Positions 9,507 to 20,710 of a DNA stretch of 64,000 nucleotides are shown piece after piece. The notes beneath the pieces were generated by a model, which ran no database searches, had not been told where the DNA came from, and saw nothing but the letters and a program-made list of their open reading frames with translations. This DNA is from Nannochloris sp. 'desiccata' (Eukaryota; Chlorophyta; Trebouxiophyceae; Chlorellales; Chlorellaceae). The position numbers were made by a program, and so were the translations under genes. The stretch covers positions 806,001 through 870,000 of the forward strand of contig JAGTXX020000012.1 in NCBI GenBank assembly GCA_019044685.2, read 5' to 3'. The number at the start of each line of letters is the position of its first letter. Within the stretch, counting starts at the first letter, position 1.

Positions 9507-11114
9507 ATGTCAGTACAACAAAGTGAGCCTGCATTAGCTCGCCAAACATGCTTGAAGGCGTTTGCGATCGCTATTCCAATAATGTGCAAAGAAGATCAGC
9601 TCAATGATGCCTTTACATATAAGCGGCCTAGATGTAATCAGATCCAGGCTCTCAGACTTTGTTGCAAAGAATTCAGAAAAATTGTTGATGACTTAGGGGT
9701 ATTGACACGTCTTCGGATTTTTGAAGGCCAGAGCGACTTTGCTGTTTTAACGCCGGCTTTGATGAAAAACGTCCGTCATCTTGACATTTCCCCAGATTGC
9801 GCCGAAAAGCATTATAAACTTATCAAAAACCACTTGCCCGAGTTAAAACGGATTTTTCATTTGACAGCCCCGAATCTACATGGGCTTGTTATTAGCCGTG
9901 TACCAGCACCACTGGCGGTGTTCATTAAGGGGTTATCCTTTTCGAATTTGGAGACACTCACGTTAGATGGTATGGAAGGAAGTATATCGGGGGCAAAAGA
10001 TGAGCTCTATTCAATGCAAAAATTGCAAACTCTGAGTCTATTAGATCAGAAATTAAACATAGCTGATGGCAAAGTTTTATTGTCGGCTCCGTTCCTTTCT
10101 AATTTGGCAGAGCTGGTCTTGGGAATGACAGCGAGAGCTCTTACTACAGAGTACATGTCAAATTTGTTAACAGATGCAACTAGTCTGAAGAGACTTTGGC
10201 TGATCAACGATAAAGGCCCTGATTTCAACTACTTTGGCTCTGCCAAATTAGAAAATTTAGAACAACTCGTGTTTGATAATGAGTCCGAGGAAGATCAAGT
10301 TTATGTGCGTTTTGGTCCATTATTAGCTCAATCTCGCCCGAATCTACGAATTCTATGTGTCCACGGTGGTACCGTAACTACCCAAGAGCTTAAAAATCTA
10401 CTTGCTTCTGGGAAAGCAGCACTGCCCAATTTGAATTATTTATCAATAACAAAACCTTTTTTGGACGACTCTGACTCTGACGATGATCAAGTGCCCGATT
10501 GGAGTTGCCTTTCTCAAATAGATTTCCCAAATTTAGTTGATTTAAAACTAGAGTGTCATTTTAAGGAGCTTCTTGGACTTCTGCAACCGACAGCAAAACT
10601 TCCAAAATTGAAAAGTTTGGATGTCACGTGTTCAGATTCGGATTCATGGCCCCCTCGAAACTACACACTAGAGATACTGAAATATTCTGAGCAGTTGTTT
10701 TCTAGCCCGATCTTCTACCAGTTAACATCATTACATATCCGCAGTTACTATTTTCGGTTGGATAGTTTAGCAGTTTTGTGCAAGTATGCCCCTAAAATGA
10801 AGGGTCTCAGATATTTGACGGTGCATTCACACGATCTAGAGGGGGTGCAGATGATAGCAAATTGTGGACAAAACGGAGGGTTTCCAAATCTTGCACGGAT
10901 CGAGTTTTGCGATATGAGTCGCATATACGCAGGTGGGGCCATGGAGAGGGACAGAATCCGTGGAGAGAAATTTCAATTGGAAATTAGAGACTGCTTAAGG
11001 AAAGTATGGCCAACTATAAGGTTTGAATGCCATTGTCACCCCATGAATGATCACGATTATGGCCAGCCAGGCGAGTTTTATAACCCTGAGTTTGACGAGG
11101 AAGGCCTTTATTAG
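9507..11114 (+). CDS. LRR protein, tandem family copy 2 (F-box-like N-terminus)
   Basis: This single-exon gene encodes 535 residues from ATG 9507 to TAG 11112-11114. The N-terminus (MSVQQSEPALARQTCLKAFAIAIP) is close to copy 3 (MSVQLNEPGLSRQTCMKALAIAIP). The segment ALRLCCKEFRKIVDDL is F-box-like, followed by the same irregular LRR solenoid with LLSAPFLSNLAELVL, YMSNLL, QPTAKLPKLKSL, FSSPIFYQL, LAVLCKYAPK and CLRKVWP. It is diverged from copy 1 throughout, so the duplication is not recent. The C-terminus is acidic. The function is unknown; a protein-protein interaction or ubiquitin-ligase adaptor role is inferred from the fold only. Confidence 0.82.
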   Translation: MSVQQSEPALARQTCLKAFAIAIPIMCKEDQLNDAFTYKRPRCNQIQALRLCCKEFRKIVDDLGVLTRLRIFEGQSDFAVLTPALMKNVRHLDISPDCAEKHYKLIKNHLPELKRIFHLTAPNLHGLVISRVPAPLAVFIKGLSFSNLETLTLDGMEGSISGAKDELYSMQKLQTLSLLDQKLNIADGKVLLSAPFLSNLAELVLGMTARALTTEYMSNLLTDATSLKRLWLINDKGPDFNYFGSAKLENLEQLVFDNESEEDQVYVRFGPLLAQSRPNLRILCVHGGTVTTQELKNLLASGKAALPNLNYLSITKPFLDDSDSDDDQVPDWSCLSQIDFPNLVDLKLECHFKELLGLLQPTAKLPKLKSLDVTCSDSDSWPPRNYTLEILKYSEQLFSSPIFYQLTSLHIRSYYFRLDSLAVLCKYAPKMKGLRYLTVHSHDLEGVQMIANCGQNGGFPNLARIEFCDMSRIYAGGAMERDRIRGEKFQLEIRDCLRKVWPTIRFECHCHPMNDHDYGQPGEFYNPEFDEEGLY

Positions 11115-11592
11115 ATATTTCATTAGATGAAGTTTCAGACGAGGGTGAAGATCTATTTTTGTTTTTGCATTCCATGTTACTATGCAGATGACACCGACTC
11201 ATCAGATGATTATTGATGCTTGTAATACATTATATGCCCCGAGTTTCGGTTTATCACAGTTAGTTTCATCTATCTGATACATGAAATCTGAGGGGTTAGT
11301 AGGCTGAAGCTTACAGAGGCATTAGGCCTGGCGGCGCTTCCGGGGTATATCTAGGTCTGGGCTAGTTCTTTCTCGCTAAGAGCAATCTTTATTCTTTTAC
11401 ATGGCCTGTTTGTTATTCTTCTCATGTGAACAATAGTAAGTAAAGAACCGGCACAGAGACATAGATTTATTCAAAAAACTAGATTTCTCCGTACGCTTTT
11501 AAGATAAAATAAAAATAAAAATGACCCGGTCGGCTGCCCGCCATTCTTTCAAAGTATTTTCAGTGTAACGGTTGATGGTTACAACAAACTAA
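11115..11592. other. Intergenic region between LRR copy 2 and the small secreted-peptide gene
   Basis: 478 bp between convergent 3' ends. It contains no supported gene. AT-rich runs near 11490-11520 are consistent with polyadenylation regions of the two genes. Confidence 0.5.
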
Positions 11593-11865
11593 CTAAAGAG
11601 CACCACCATCCATCTTCATAGAAGGGTGGTTGCCAGCCTTGTGAGAACCAAGACGCTCACGGATACCGCTGACTTTGGCACGTACACCGCTGACCTTGGC
11701 AGCGGCCTTGTCAGACATGTGGTCGGCACCCTCACCAGTGGCACGTACACCACTCACCTTGGCGTTGTGAGGGCCCGTGGGTACCTTGGAGGCGGTAGCC
11801 ATCTGGATGCTGCTGGCCATAAGGACCAAGGCGAGCAAGCAAAGACCAGCCTTCTTCATCATCAT
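11593..11865 (-). CDS. Small secreted protein with KVSGVR repeats (candidate peptide precursor)
   Basis: A 90-residue open frame begins with three consecutive ATG codons (11865, 11862, 11859) and a classical signal peptide (KKAGLCLLALVLMASSIQMATAS, cleavage near residue 26). The mature part of about 64 residues is hydrophilic and has no cysteine. It contains KVSGVR at 36-41, KVSGVR at 57-62 and KVSGIR at 64-69, so V-S-G-(V/I)-R is each time preceded by Lys and ends in Arg. That is what a precursor cut at basic residues would look like. It lies inside the LRR cluster on the opposite strand. The repeat codons AAG-GTGAGT also resemble splice donors, so an alternative exon structure cannot be excluded. 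I recognise no family. Confidence 0.68.
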   Translation of the reverse strand: MMMKKAGLCLLALVLMASSIQMATASKVPTGPHNAKVSGVRATGEGADHMSDKAAAKVSGVRAKVSGIRERLGSHKAGNHPSMKMDGGAL

Positions 11866-12391
11866 TGTAGTTGAGTGGGTTTGGGGTGGGAGGGGGTCGA
11901 GTGTTGAATATTTTTTAGCAGAATACAGTTTTCATGTTAACACTGGCCTTTATAGGTTTTGAATGGCGGGCGAGAGCGCCAACCATGTATGGTCCCACGC
12001 GGTCAAAAATGGTGTTTACAATTCCTATATATATATGGGATCATAGAGCCGGTTTGACTAGGAGTTGAGGTTTGACTTGACCACCTTGGGGAATTGGCAG
12101 CAGCGGCGGCAGCAGCGGCAGGGTTGGTTATAGTAATGATGGTGGCAATGGGCGCTATAATATGGTCTGCTCAAGGAAACCTGCCTTATATATTGGAAGG
12201 CCTCTCCTTCTAATGTATCAGAGGCAGTGGTTGAAGGTCTGTGCTTGGTGTGCCTCGATCAATTTATCTAAGGCGCCAAGCCACATCATGAAAATTTTCA
12301 AAAACAATTTGAAATTCAAAAATTAATTTCAGATTATTTTATGCTGATTGTTTATTAATTACTCAACACAAACCTAGCATTAAATTTCAAG
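11866..12391. other. Divergent promoter region of the peptide gene and LRR copy 3
   Basis: 526 bp between two start codons on opposite strands. It holds a TATA-like run (12026-12036), the near-palindrome ACCATGTATGGTC (11982-11994), and a short CAG/CGG trinucleotide stretch near 12099-12121. The last 100 bp before copy 3 are AT-rich and resemble the leader of copy 1. There is no other gene. Confidence 0.5.
12026..12036 (-). promoter_or_regulatory. TATA-like element upstream of the small secreted-peptide gene
   Basis: An uninterrupted TATATATATAT run lies about 160 bp upstream of the peptide gene start. The position fits a TATA box with a 5' UTR of roughly 100-130 bp. The sequence is simple and could be chance. 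Confidence 0.3.
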
Positions 12392-14047
12392 ATGTCAGTG
12401 CAGCTAAACGAGCCTGGCTTAAGTCGCCAAACATGTATGAAAGCGCTAGCGATCGCAATTCCATTTTTAGGAGGAGATGCCGATATCTTGAGCTCTAGAG
12501 ATATCAAGGCCCTCAGACTCACTAGCAAATGTCTTAATGAGATTTCTAATTGCTTGATAGATGAACTTAGGATTCATGGAGCAAATAGAGATTTTGAAGT
12601 GTTAACACCATCCTTCCTTTCTAACCTCCGTTCAATCGATATTATCGCCAGACCAGATTTTATTAAATGCATCGAAGGCTTCAAAAAGCACCCAGAGGAA
12701 ATTAATCGTGTCTTAAAGGTGACAGCACCGACACTCCAGTAGCTTTCAGTGCACCGAATAACAATGCCGGCGTCGAAGTTTTTAGGAGGGACCGGGTGCT
12801 GGCCAAATTTACAGTGTTTTAGTTTATGTGGGAATTTCGGCAACATGGTAGAAATAAAGCAAGAGTTCCTCTCTATGCGCAAACTTGACACACTTTCCAT
12901 AATGGAGCAAGAGCTTAACAAAGAAGACGCTGATGTCTTGCTCTCGGCACCATTTCTTTCCAATTTAACAGAGCTGACCTTGAGCACCGCAGATGCAGTT
13001 GGAACTACCGAATACATGTCCAAGTTATTAGCAAAAGCAACCAATTTGGAGACGCTTGTGCTTCATGGAGAAGTAGACTTTGATTACCTTGGTGCAGTCC
13101 CTCTGAATGAAAAATTAAAGCAATTCAAATTTGACAACTACTTCGAAGGCGATGTTATTATTCATTTCGGCCCTCTTCTATCTCAACCAAGACCCCATTT
13201 GAGATCTCTTGCTATCAAGTGTGGTATCCTAAACACTGAAAACTTTGAGGAACTGATTGATTCCGCTAAGGAGAACCTCCCGAACTTAGAACGATTAATG
13301 ATTACCGACCTTTGGGAAAACAAGAACGAACAACTCGATTGGGATCTCCTTTCTAGATTGGATTTTCCGAACCTAGTTGAACTTAGACTTGATACCTATG
13401 CTACTATGGCTGCGTGTATCGCAGAATCGACGGTAAAGCTTCCTAAACTTGAGATTCTAGATCTTGGTCGTATATATGACTTTGGCGTCGCAAAGAAGCT
13501 TGCCTATGAAAAGCTGTTTTCTAGTCCTCTTTTGCATCAGTTGAAGACCCTGAGGGTTCCATATGAAACATTTGATTTGGATAATTTGGCAATTTTATGC
13601 AAACACGCCCAGAAATTTGAAAATCTTGAAAAATTAACAGTCCATTCACGCACCATGAAGGGAGTTGAGAGAATTGCAACTTGTGGCAAGAAGAAAGGTG
13701 GCTTCCCCAGACTGCAAAAGATTGACTTCTCCGAAATGGCTGTATTTGCTAATGGTAGGGCAAAGACACCGTTCAACGAGGATAAAGTAGGGGATTGTTT
13801 AAGGAAAGTATGGCCAAATATAGAGTATGAGTGCGATTATGCCGGCCCGGGTTTGGGTACACACCAGTGGATGAATTTGGATGGCATCCACCCCGAGACT
13901 ATTGGGGCGAACACCTGTAGGGTTTGCGACATTGCTTATGGCCATGCTCTGTTTGGCTACCTTGGTCAAGCACAACCTAGTTTGGCAAAAAATCAAAATT
14001 GTTTAGAGCGCCAAAAATCACAGAGCTCTATTGCTACAAAACTATAA
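12392..14047 (+). pseudogene. LRR protein, tandem family copy 3, interrupted by one in-frame TAG
   Basis: The frame starts at ATG 12392, meets TAG at 12740-12742 after 116 codons, then continues in the same frame for 434 more codons to 14047. Protein similarity to copies 1 and 2 runs straight across the stop: TAPTLQ-stop-LSVHR here against TAPNLHGLVISR in copy 2. No frameshift is needed. Family landmarks are all present downstream (LLSAPFLSNLTELTL, YMSKLL, FSSPLLHQLKTL, LAILCKHA, CLRKVWPNI). The C-terminus is extended by about 60 residues, with a CRVCDIAYGH segment absent from the other copies. It may be a very young pseudogene, a readthrough gene, an allele or a base error. As annotated, translation would give a 116-residue stub. 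Confidence 0.8.
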
Positions 14048-14101
14048 TAGCTTTGTAATTTTGCAAATTGTCCACGTTATAATATAGAGAAAAATAATTC
14101 A

Positions 14102-15736
14102 ATGTCTGCAATATGCCAGGCGCGCCCTCCAGCATCTCGAGGCAACACCTCATCACCACGGCACAATGGCAAAGTTAATTCAAAGTTCAACCCCAAGAAA
14201 GCGCCAACTAGCCCTCCTAGAAGAAACACTGATTTTATTCCAGATGCAAACTCTGAGCTGCAGTGCCCTCATTTCGCTGAATGCTCAGGCTGCACCTTGG
14301 AGACCAACCTGGCATCCCCGCCAATCCTCGATCAAGCAACCACCTTTTTCAAAGAGATTCTAGGCTGCGAAAACTTCAAACTTCACGCTGGCCCTGCACA
14401 AGGGTGGAGACATCGTGCACGCCTTGCAGTGCGTTCCTCTATGCCGGATATATTTGGTAATAATAAAACTCTCGTTGGCCTTTTCAAAGCAGGGAGCCAC
14501 ATAACAATTAACATTCCCAAGTGCACAGTGCACCACCCCGCTTTAAATGTCGTTGCAGATCTGATTAGATTGTGTATAATAATGTGCGAGATAGATCCAT
14601 ACGATGAAACGAGTGGGAAAGGACAGCTACGGTATATCCAGCTAGCTATAGCAGACGCCCCTAAAGAAATTGAAGAGAAAAACAGACAGCAGGCACAGCA
14701 GGAGGAGCAAGAAATACATGCCGTGCAGGTTGTCCTCGTATGGAATGCGTTTGATTTGGAGAATTCTTTAGGTCTAGAAGACTTTGCTGAAACGTTGTGG
14801 CTACAAGCAGCAACAAAACTTGCCTTGGCGATGACAACAAAAACCGCCCCTCCAGTAGCCTTGCACTCTATCCACGCTAATTTCCAACCACTGAAAAACA
14901 ACGCTATTTTAGGCCCAAATACCGTTCTTTTGCACGGAAGTTCTGAAAGCTGGACTCACTTCAAGCTCCCTGCTATTGCGCCCTCGGAGCCACCACCCTC
15001 CACCCCTGCCACGACCCATGTCGGCTGTAGTAGTAGTAGCAGCAGCCCAGCAGAGGAAGATTATGATAACAGAGAAACAAGAACAGTGCCGATATCTTTT
15101 GATCCTACTTCTTTCATGCAAGCGAATCCTACAACCATGACCACTGCTCTGCAGTCTATGAGATCTTGGATAATGCCAGGGTCGAATATTGTAGATTTAC
15201 ACGCTGGAATAGGGACTATAGGGCTAGTATTAGCTGCAACAACAGAAAATATAGCAAGTTTACGAGCAGTAGAGATTAATCCATCAGCGGAAGTGTCTTT
15301 TTGGAAATCGTGGAGTAGGTTGAAAAAAGAAGAAGAGGCGTTTGGGGTCCTTACAGCTGGGGCGAGTAGCCTTTCCTCAAGCACCTTTCCTCTGCCTGAG
15401 AAGGTGGAGTATTACGTAGCTGCAGCAGGGAGTGATCCTGAGAGGTGGCTTCATGGGGCTGACGTGGCAATTCTAGATCCACCTAGAAAGGGATTAGAAC
15501 CAGAGCTACTGGACTATCTGTGCAGGAGCATACAAGAAGGTGGTGGTGGTGGTGGTGCACCGTCAAGCTCAGTAAAAAGATTGCTGTATCTGTCATGTGG
15601 ATTTCCTGCTTTTGCACGTGATTGTCAACGACTAATAGAAAGCGGAGTATGGAAATTAGTCTCAGCAGAGGCATTTCTATTCTTCCCAGGTGCAGATCAT
15701 ATAGAAACGCTCGCGGTGTTTGATAGAGCAGAATAA
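14102..15736 (+). CDS. RNA m5U methyltransferase, TrmA/RlmD family (Fe-S, SAM-dependent)
   Basis: This 544-residue single-exon protein belongs to the class that methylates C5 of uridine in tRNA or rRNA. The N-terminal extension of about 45 residues is basic and Ser/Pro-rich, perhaps an organelle or nuclear targeting region. Cys55, Cys61 and Cys64 (CPHFAECSGC) plus a Cys in NIPKCTVHHPAL match the [4Fe-4S] ligands of RlmD-like enzymes. The catalytic half has FMQANP, the SAM motif VDLHAGIGTIGLV, DPPRKGLE, the nucleophile motif YLSCGFPAFARDCQRL and the final HIETLAVF. The middle carries low-complexity insertions (Gln/Glu-rich and a Ser run). The specific substrate cannot be read from sequence. 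It follows LRR copy 3 by 54 bp on the same strand. Confidence 0.88.
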   Translation: MSAICQARPPASRGNTSSPRHNGKVNSKFNPKKAPTSPPRRNTDFIPDANSELQCPHFAECSGCTLETNLASPPILDQATTFFKEILGCENFKLHAGPAQGWRHRARLAVRSSMPDIFGNNKTLVGLFKAGSHITINIPKCTVHHPALNVVADLIRLCIIMCEIDPYDETSGKGQLRYIQLAIADAPKEIEEKNRQQAQQEEQEIHAVQVVLVWNAFDLENSLGLEDFAETLWLQAATKLALAMTTKTAPPVALHSIHANFQPLKNNAILGPNTVLLHGSSESWTHFKLPAIAPSEPPPSTPATTHVGCSSSSSSPAEEDYDNRETRTVPISFDPTSFMQANPTTMTTALQSMRSWIMPGSNIVDLHAGIGTIGLVLAATTENIASLRAVEINPSAEVSFWKSWSRLKKEEEAFGVLTAGASSLSSSTFPLPEKVEYYVAAAGSDPERWLHGADVAILDPPRKGLEPELLDYLCRSIQEGGGGGGAPSSSVKRLLYLSCGFPAFARDCQRLIESGVWKLVSAEAFLFFPGADHIETLAVFDRAE

Positions 15737-15870
15737 AATCTCTGTTGCTATTGATCTAAAATACTAATTATAGCGCTTTCTTACTCTATGTAAGACTTTA
15801 CCAAGTAATTAATGTATTTATTGATGATTGTAATATATAAAAATAGGGAGAAAGGGATGCGCCTAGCGAA

Positions 15871-18800
15871 CTAAAATGAAGCTAACAAGGGTGGGGGTCG
15901 CCTCGGCAACGCCTTTTCCCCTCCCTCTTGTTCCACCTTATTCGGTTGCTGCATCAATTTAAACAACCCAGTCCCCACAGGCATCGGTATACCCATAATT
16001 ATACATTCAGAAACACCCGTAACCTCATCAACACGACCATGTAAAGCAGCATCAAACAAGTGATCAGTTGTTTTTTCAAAAGACGCCAACATCAAAACTG
16101 AATCTTTCATTTTTGCAATGCCAAAACGAGTAATACCCAATACTTCCCCTTTATTTGTCATACAATCTGCTAATAACATCGTATGGCGAGAGTCTATAGT
16201 CATTCCGTGCTGCTCCATTGTATATTCAATTTGACCAATAATCGTTGCTCGAGCGGCTTCTATTCCTAAATGCTTTGCTACCTCCATAATGTTGTTATTC
16301 TTCACTTTTGTCCCATCAACTCCTAATGTTCCCATGACATCAAGCATTCCTGTGCCTTCTACGTACAACATAAGACCATTTTCTTCGCCATCATCTTTTT
16401 GTCCCCGGGAGATGACCGCACGTGGTACGGATGGTATTCCATGTACGACGACTTCAGGTAACGCAGTGATGAGCTGTTGAAGTATGACATCGACAGATTT
16501 AGGGATTTTCTTCAGGTCTTTCTCTTCCTTTTGGTTATCTTTTTCCTTTTCTTTATCAGGTGGCTCAATTTGGAGTCTCGTCGAATTGATGATTCGAATC
16601 TTCTCGGGTTTTAGTTTCAACCGAGAGGCTTCCATCAACTTGAAACGAACGTCTTGGGCACTGAGCTCCAGTTGGAGACGAGAGATGATCTCAGGGTCCA
16701 GTTCAATCTCAATTCCTGCTTTTACCCCTGAAAACACAATTCGAATCCTCTTTGCAACTTGACCTAACGAGGTCTTTTCAAGCCTTCCCTTCACCAATCT
16801 AGCTCTAACTTCATCTTCGGTCTGTTGTGCTGCCATTCCCAGGCCAGGCCGCTGTCCCGCCACCGCCGCCGCACCTTTTGAGCCTCCCTCTAAAGCAACC
16901 CTCATCACTGGAGTAGCGATATTCCTAGCAGCATTAATAATTTCTTTAATACGAGGCACACCAAGTGTGATATTCATAGACGCAACGCCAGCAAAATGGA
17001 AAGTTTTCAATGTCATCTGTGTTCCTGGCTCTCCAATCGACTGCGCACCAAAGGCCCCTACTGTAGATCCAGGGTCTACAGTCTTATCTCTATGTCTACC
17101 AGAGCATAATTTTACGAAATCAAGTAATTGCCGGCGAGTTAGGCCTATAGGACCGAGTAATCGTTCCAAGTGATGCTCCGCTCTGGTGTCCTGCGAGAGG
17201 CCGACCGCTTGCCGAGTGGTTGCAACATCAGTAGCAACATTGTTAAGAAAATTGAGAAGCTCGTCTCTGAATTTCTCGCTACATGGAATGCGATTATTGG
17301 CTTTAGAAGATGTTCCTCCTGCTCCTGCTGTGCTGTGATTGTTCTTATCAGTACCAGCATTGTCATCTTCACTATCAGTCTCTAGAATATTTCTCGTTTT
17401 CTTCATAGCCTTCTTTGATTTCTCAGGGTCAATAGCAGCAGCAGCAGCAGAGGAGACAACATCTGTGGGTGACATGACAAAGTGTGAATCGACCACAGAT
17501 TGAGCTACTGCGCGCAAATCATCAGGGAGAAGGATTTCTTCATCAACCTCCATCGGAGAAATTTCTGCCACTGCCGCCTCGGGAAGAATAGCAGCAGCCT
17601 TGGCTGCTGCTGCTTTAGACTTGCTACGCCCACGTCCTTTAGCAAGAATACCACTACCAGAAGCACCACTACCACTAGCACTTTGTTTAGAAGAAGTACC
17701 TTCACCTTTGCCATTGCTACCAACAGAGGCCACTTGGTGCCACCGCCCCCGTGCCAAGGACAAAAGTCTCTCAAAGGCCACCGGTTCTCCTTTCTTCCCT
17801 TCCATGCCTACAGGATCCATCCCATCTTCACCATAGCGAAGCTGAACAATTCCACCAGCAGCGTTACGTACACTGGAATCGTAATGCACGTACAAATCTT
17901 CTAAAGCCTTCATAAGCCGCCGAGACATGTAGCCTGTCTCAGCAGTTTTCACTGCTGTATCGACCAGACCTTCCCTACCAGCCATCGTATGGAAGAAAAA
18001 CTCAGTAGGAGTCAATCCAGAGTAGAAGGAATTTGCAACAAAGCCTTTGCCTTCAGGAGTGCGGTCGCCACGTGGGAAGTGAGGAAGAGCTCTACCCCGG
18101 AAGCCATTAGGCACTCTCCGCCCACCGACTGATTGTTGCCCCACACAAGCAACCATCTGTGCGATATTAATGGGTGATCCTTTAGACCCACATTGCGACA
18201 TGATCAATGGGGAATTGTGGCGGTGAAGACCGGCCATACAGGCAGCAGCAGCACGTTCACGAATTGCATTGAGAGTTCCAGTTACGGAATTTTCCAACGA
18301 CTCGTCAGCATCACAGCCAGGAGCCAATTCTAGCCTTCCTTCATTAAAACTGGTAATATAATCTTCACATTTCGCATATCCTTGATCTACTGCAGATGAC
18401 TTTTCATCTTCCAAAGCTGGGGCCGGGGTCACATCGTCAATTCCGATGGAAAATCCAATCTCCCCAATCATCCGAGCGCTTAATTTTGCTAGTCTATTCA
18501 TCGCTTGAACGGCTTCTCCAGGGCCATAATCAGCCGATAACACTTGAAATAACCCAGATTTATTACCCCCACCCAATGTTCCTTTACCTAAACGACCAGA
18601 AAGTAACTCTGAGTTACGGAAACAGACATATCCATCAGAATCATCCATATGAAGATCATCTCGCTTCTTCCCAGTACCATTTCCAGTACCGTACTGCCTT
18701 TCTTTCGTCTCCAAAGTAATAAACACCTGAGTACTTTGACGTGGCCTTAGTAAAAGCGAAAAGGCTTGTTTACCTGTCCAGAGTTCTATAGGTTTAAAAA

Positions 18801-19054
18801 TAGCAGGAGCCGGTAAATCAATTTTTGAGGCGATGGGGTTGTTTTTATCTATTTCTAAGAAATAGGAAGCTAACAGACAGATCTGCGGTCTTGTCAAAAA
18901 TGCATCTTTTGCAGTTAATAAGAATGAAGCAGTCAGAAAATCTTGGGTTGCTGCAATTAAGATTTCACCACTTTTGGGGGTCGCTAAATTATGCCTGACG
19001 CCCATTAGCTCACATGCTTCGGCCCTTGCCTCTTCAGTTTGAGGGACGTGAATG

Positions 19055-19086
<32 letters not shown>

Positions 19087-20710
19087 CGGTGCGCAGACAC
19101 ACTCGTTGAAACGTAAAGTACGGCCTTCTAAAACACGAACTCGATGAGACATGATGGACATTCTATGCAAGGACGGTTGCCTATTAAAAAGTACTATATC
19201 GTCATCCTCTAAATGTCTTTCTACGATATCGCCCACTTTAAGCTCTTCTGCAATACGCTTTCTATCGCCGAATTTCAAAAAGACCTTATCTCCAGGCTCC
19301 CCGGGGTAAATAACAAAATTAGCGCCGGGGTGTCTTTGAGCTCCGGCCAATACCCGGTCTTTTAATTTTTCAAGGTTAGAGTCGGTGACACGTTCAGGAT
19401 AGGTTAACGTCATTGCCATGAGACGAGGTAATCCCACTTCTTCAACGCTCAGATGTGGATTTGGGGAAATAACCGTACGGCCTGAAAAATCAACACGCTT
19501 GCCGCTCAGATTGCCTCTGAAACGACCTTGTTTACCTTTCAAACGCTGTACAAAGCCTCGAGTAGGCTTTCCAGGCACTTGGTAGATAGAAGTCACCCCT
19601 GGAAGATCAGAATTAATGTAGACAGCGCATTGTACTTGCAAAAAATCCCAATTTTCCGCAACATTTGAAATGGGCAAGCCCCGCTCCAAGCCATGCCGTA
19701 AGATGTTGTTTACTTCCACAATCTGCATTAATTTTACCGTAAGATCATCTTCATTGGATCCAGCACCTCCATCCATCTCCACAGACGGTCTAATGCACAC
19801 GGGAGGGACAGGGATGTGGGTAAAAAGCAAATTCTCTGGACGGCCTGCTAAATCTAAAAGCTCGCAATCTTCATCAGGAATCGCACGGAATAAGCCTTGA
19901 ACACGGAGAGGATTAAGGTCATCAACTGCATTTTTCAAGTGCTGTTTGATTCCTTCGTTTGCCTCTGCAGCGTTCCTTAATTCACTTTCCCGCCATGCAG
20001 TTGCATCGGGCTCTTTTTTATAGAAAGGGTCGTGAATAACTTTAAGAGAAGATGGAGCTTTCTTAACAGGTCCATTTAGGTCCCCACAGTGAGGGCAGTT
20101 GCGTACACGCTTGCAGCGATCCAGAACACGACGGAAAAGAGCCTCGCGGCGAATGCGCTCCAAACGACCGTTGCGGAATTTCTTAGCAAAGACGCGACGT
20201 TCATCGTCATTGAGCAGTACTCGAGCGCAACTCTTGCAAATGCACTGCAAGATCTGAAGGGTGTTTCGGAAATAGCCAATGTGGAAGACAGGAAGCTCTA
20301 AGGCGATGTAACCGAAATGACCGGTGCAGTCTGCCAACTGCTGCCCACATGTCTCACAGGTGGCTCTCTTATTGCTGACGCCGAGTCTAGGGTCCAGGAC
20401 ACCGTTCGGCTGAGGCCGACGCTCGGGCATCTTGTAGAGAGCACGTTCAAAGACATGAAATTCTGCACAATTGACAATCTCGGTCGGCGGCATGAGGCCG
20501 AATGCAATTTGCTTGCTGCAGGCATCAAAAGAAATTCCATATAAATCAGATGTATCAAATTAACGTAAAATTTATATGCAAAACGCATGTTGGCATATTG
20601 CATCCTTTAATCAAATACCCCAAAACTTACATTCGACGAGGGACATTAGGCTCCTGGAAGCTGCGCTTGGTTTGCACAAGCTCTTCGCTCTGCACTCCTA
20701 TCGCAGCCAT
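15871..20710 (-). CDS. RPC1: DNA-directed RNA polymerase III largest subunit
   Basis: Exons 20631-20710 and 15871-20515 (115-bp intron, phase 2) give 1574 residues. The tiny first exon (MAAIGVQSEELV...) joins in frame to IKQIAFGLMPPTEI, restoring the conserved start of RPC1. Visible features are the clamp zinc motif CETCGQQLADCTGHFGY, the metal-binding catalytic loop NADFDGDEM at 505-513 (19057-19083), RVPNGFRGRALPHF...GFVANSFYSGL in the funnel, and the trigger-loop/bridge region GEPGTQMTLKTFHFAGV. These pol III-type signatures and the lack of a C-terminal heptad repeat separate it from RPB1. It transcribes tRNA, 5S and U6 genes. A disordered insertion of roughly 200 residues (GSGASGSG, SKSKAAAAK, acidic patch) lies between the funnel and trigger loop and makes it longer than usual. 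Confidence 0.95.

Noticed and set aside
12600..12900. Intron removing the TAG in LRR copy 3
   Set aside because: Homology to the paralogues is continuous on both sides of the stop, so any intron would delete conserved sequence; no matching donor/acceptor pair is evident.
12392..14047. Reassigned TAG codon as explanation for the interrupted LRR copy
   Set aside because: TAG is the natural terminator of LRR copy 2, NOT3 and the U1A-like gene in this window, and TAA and TGA are also used as stops.
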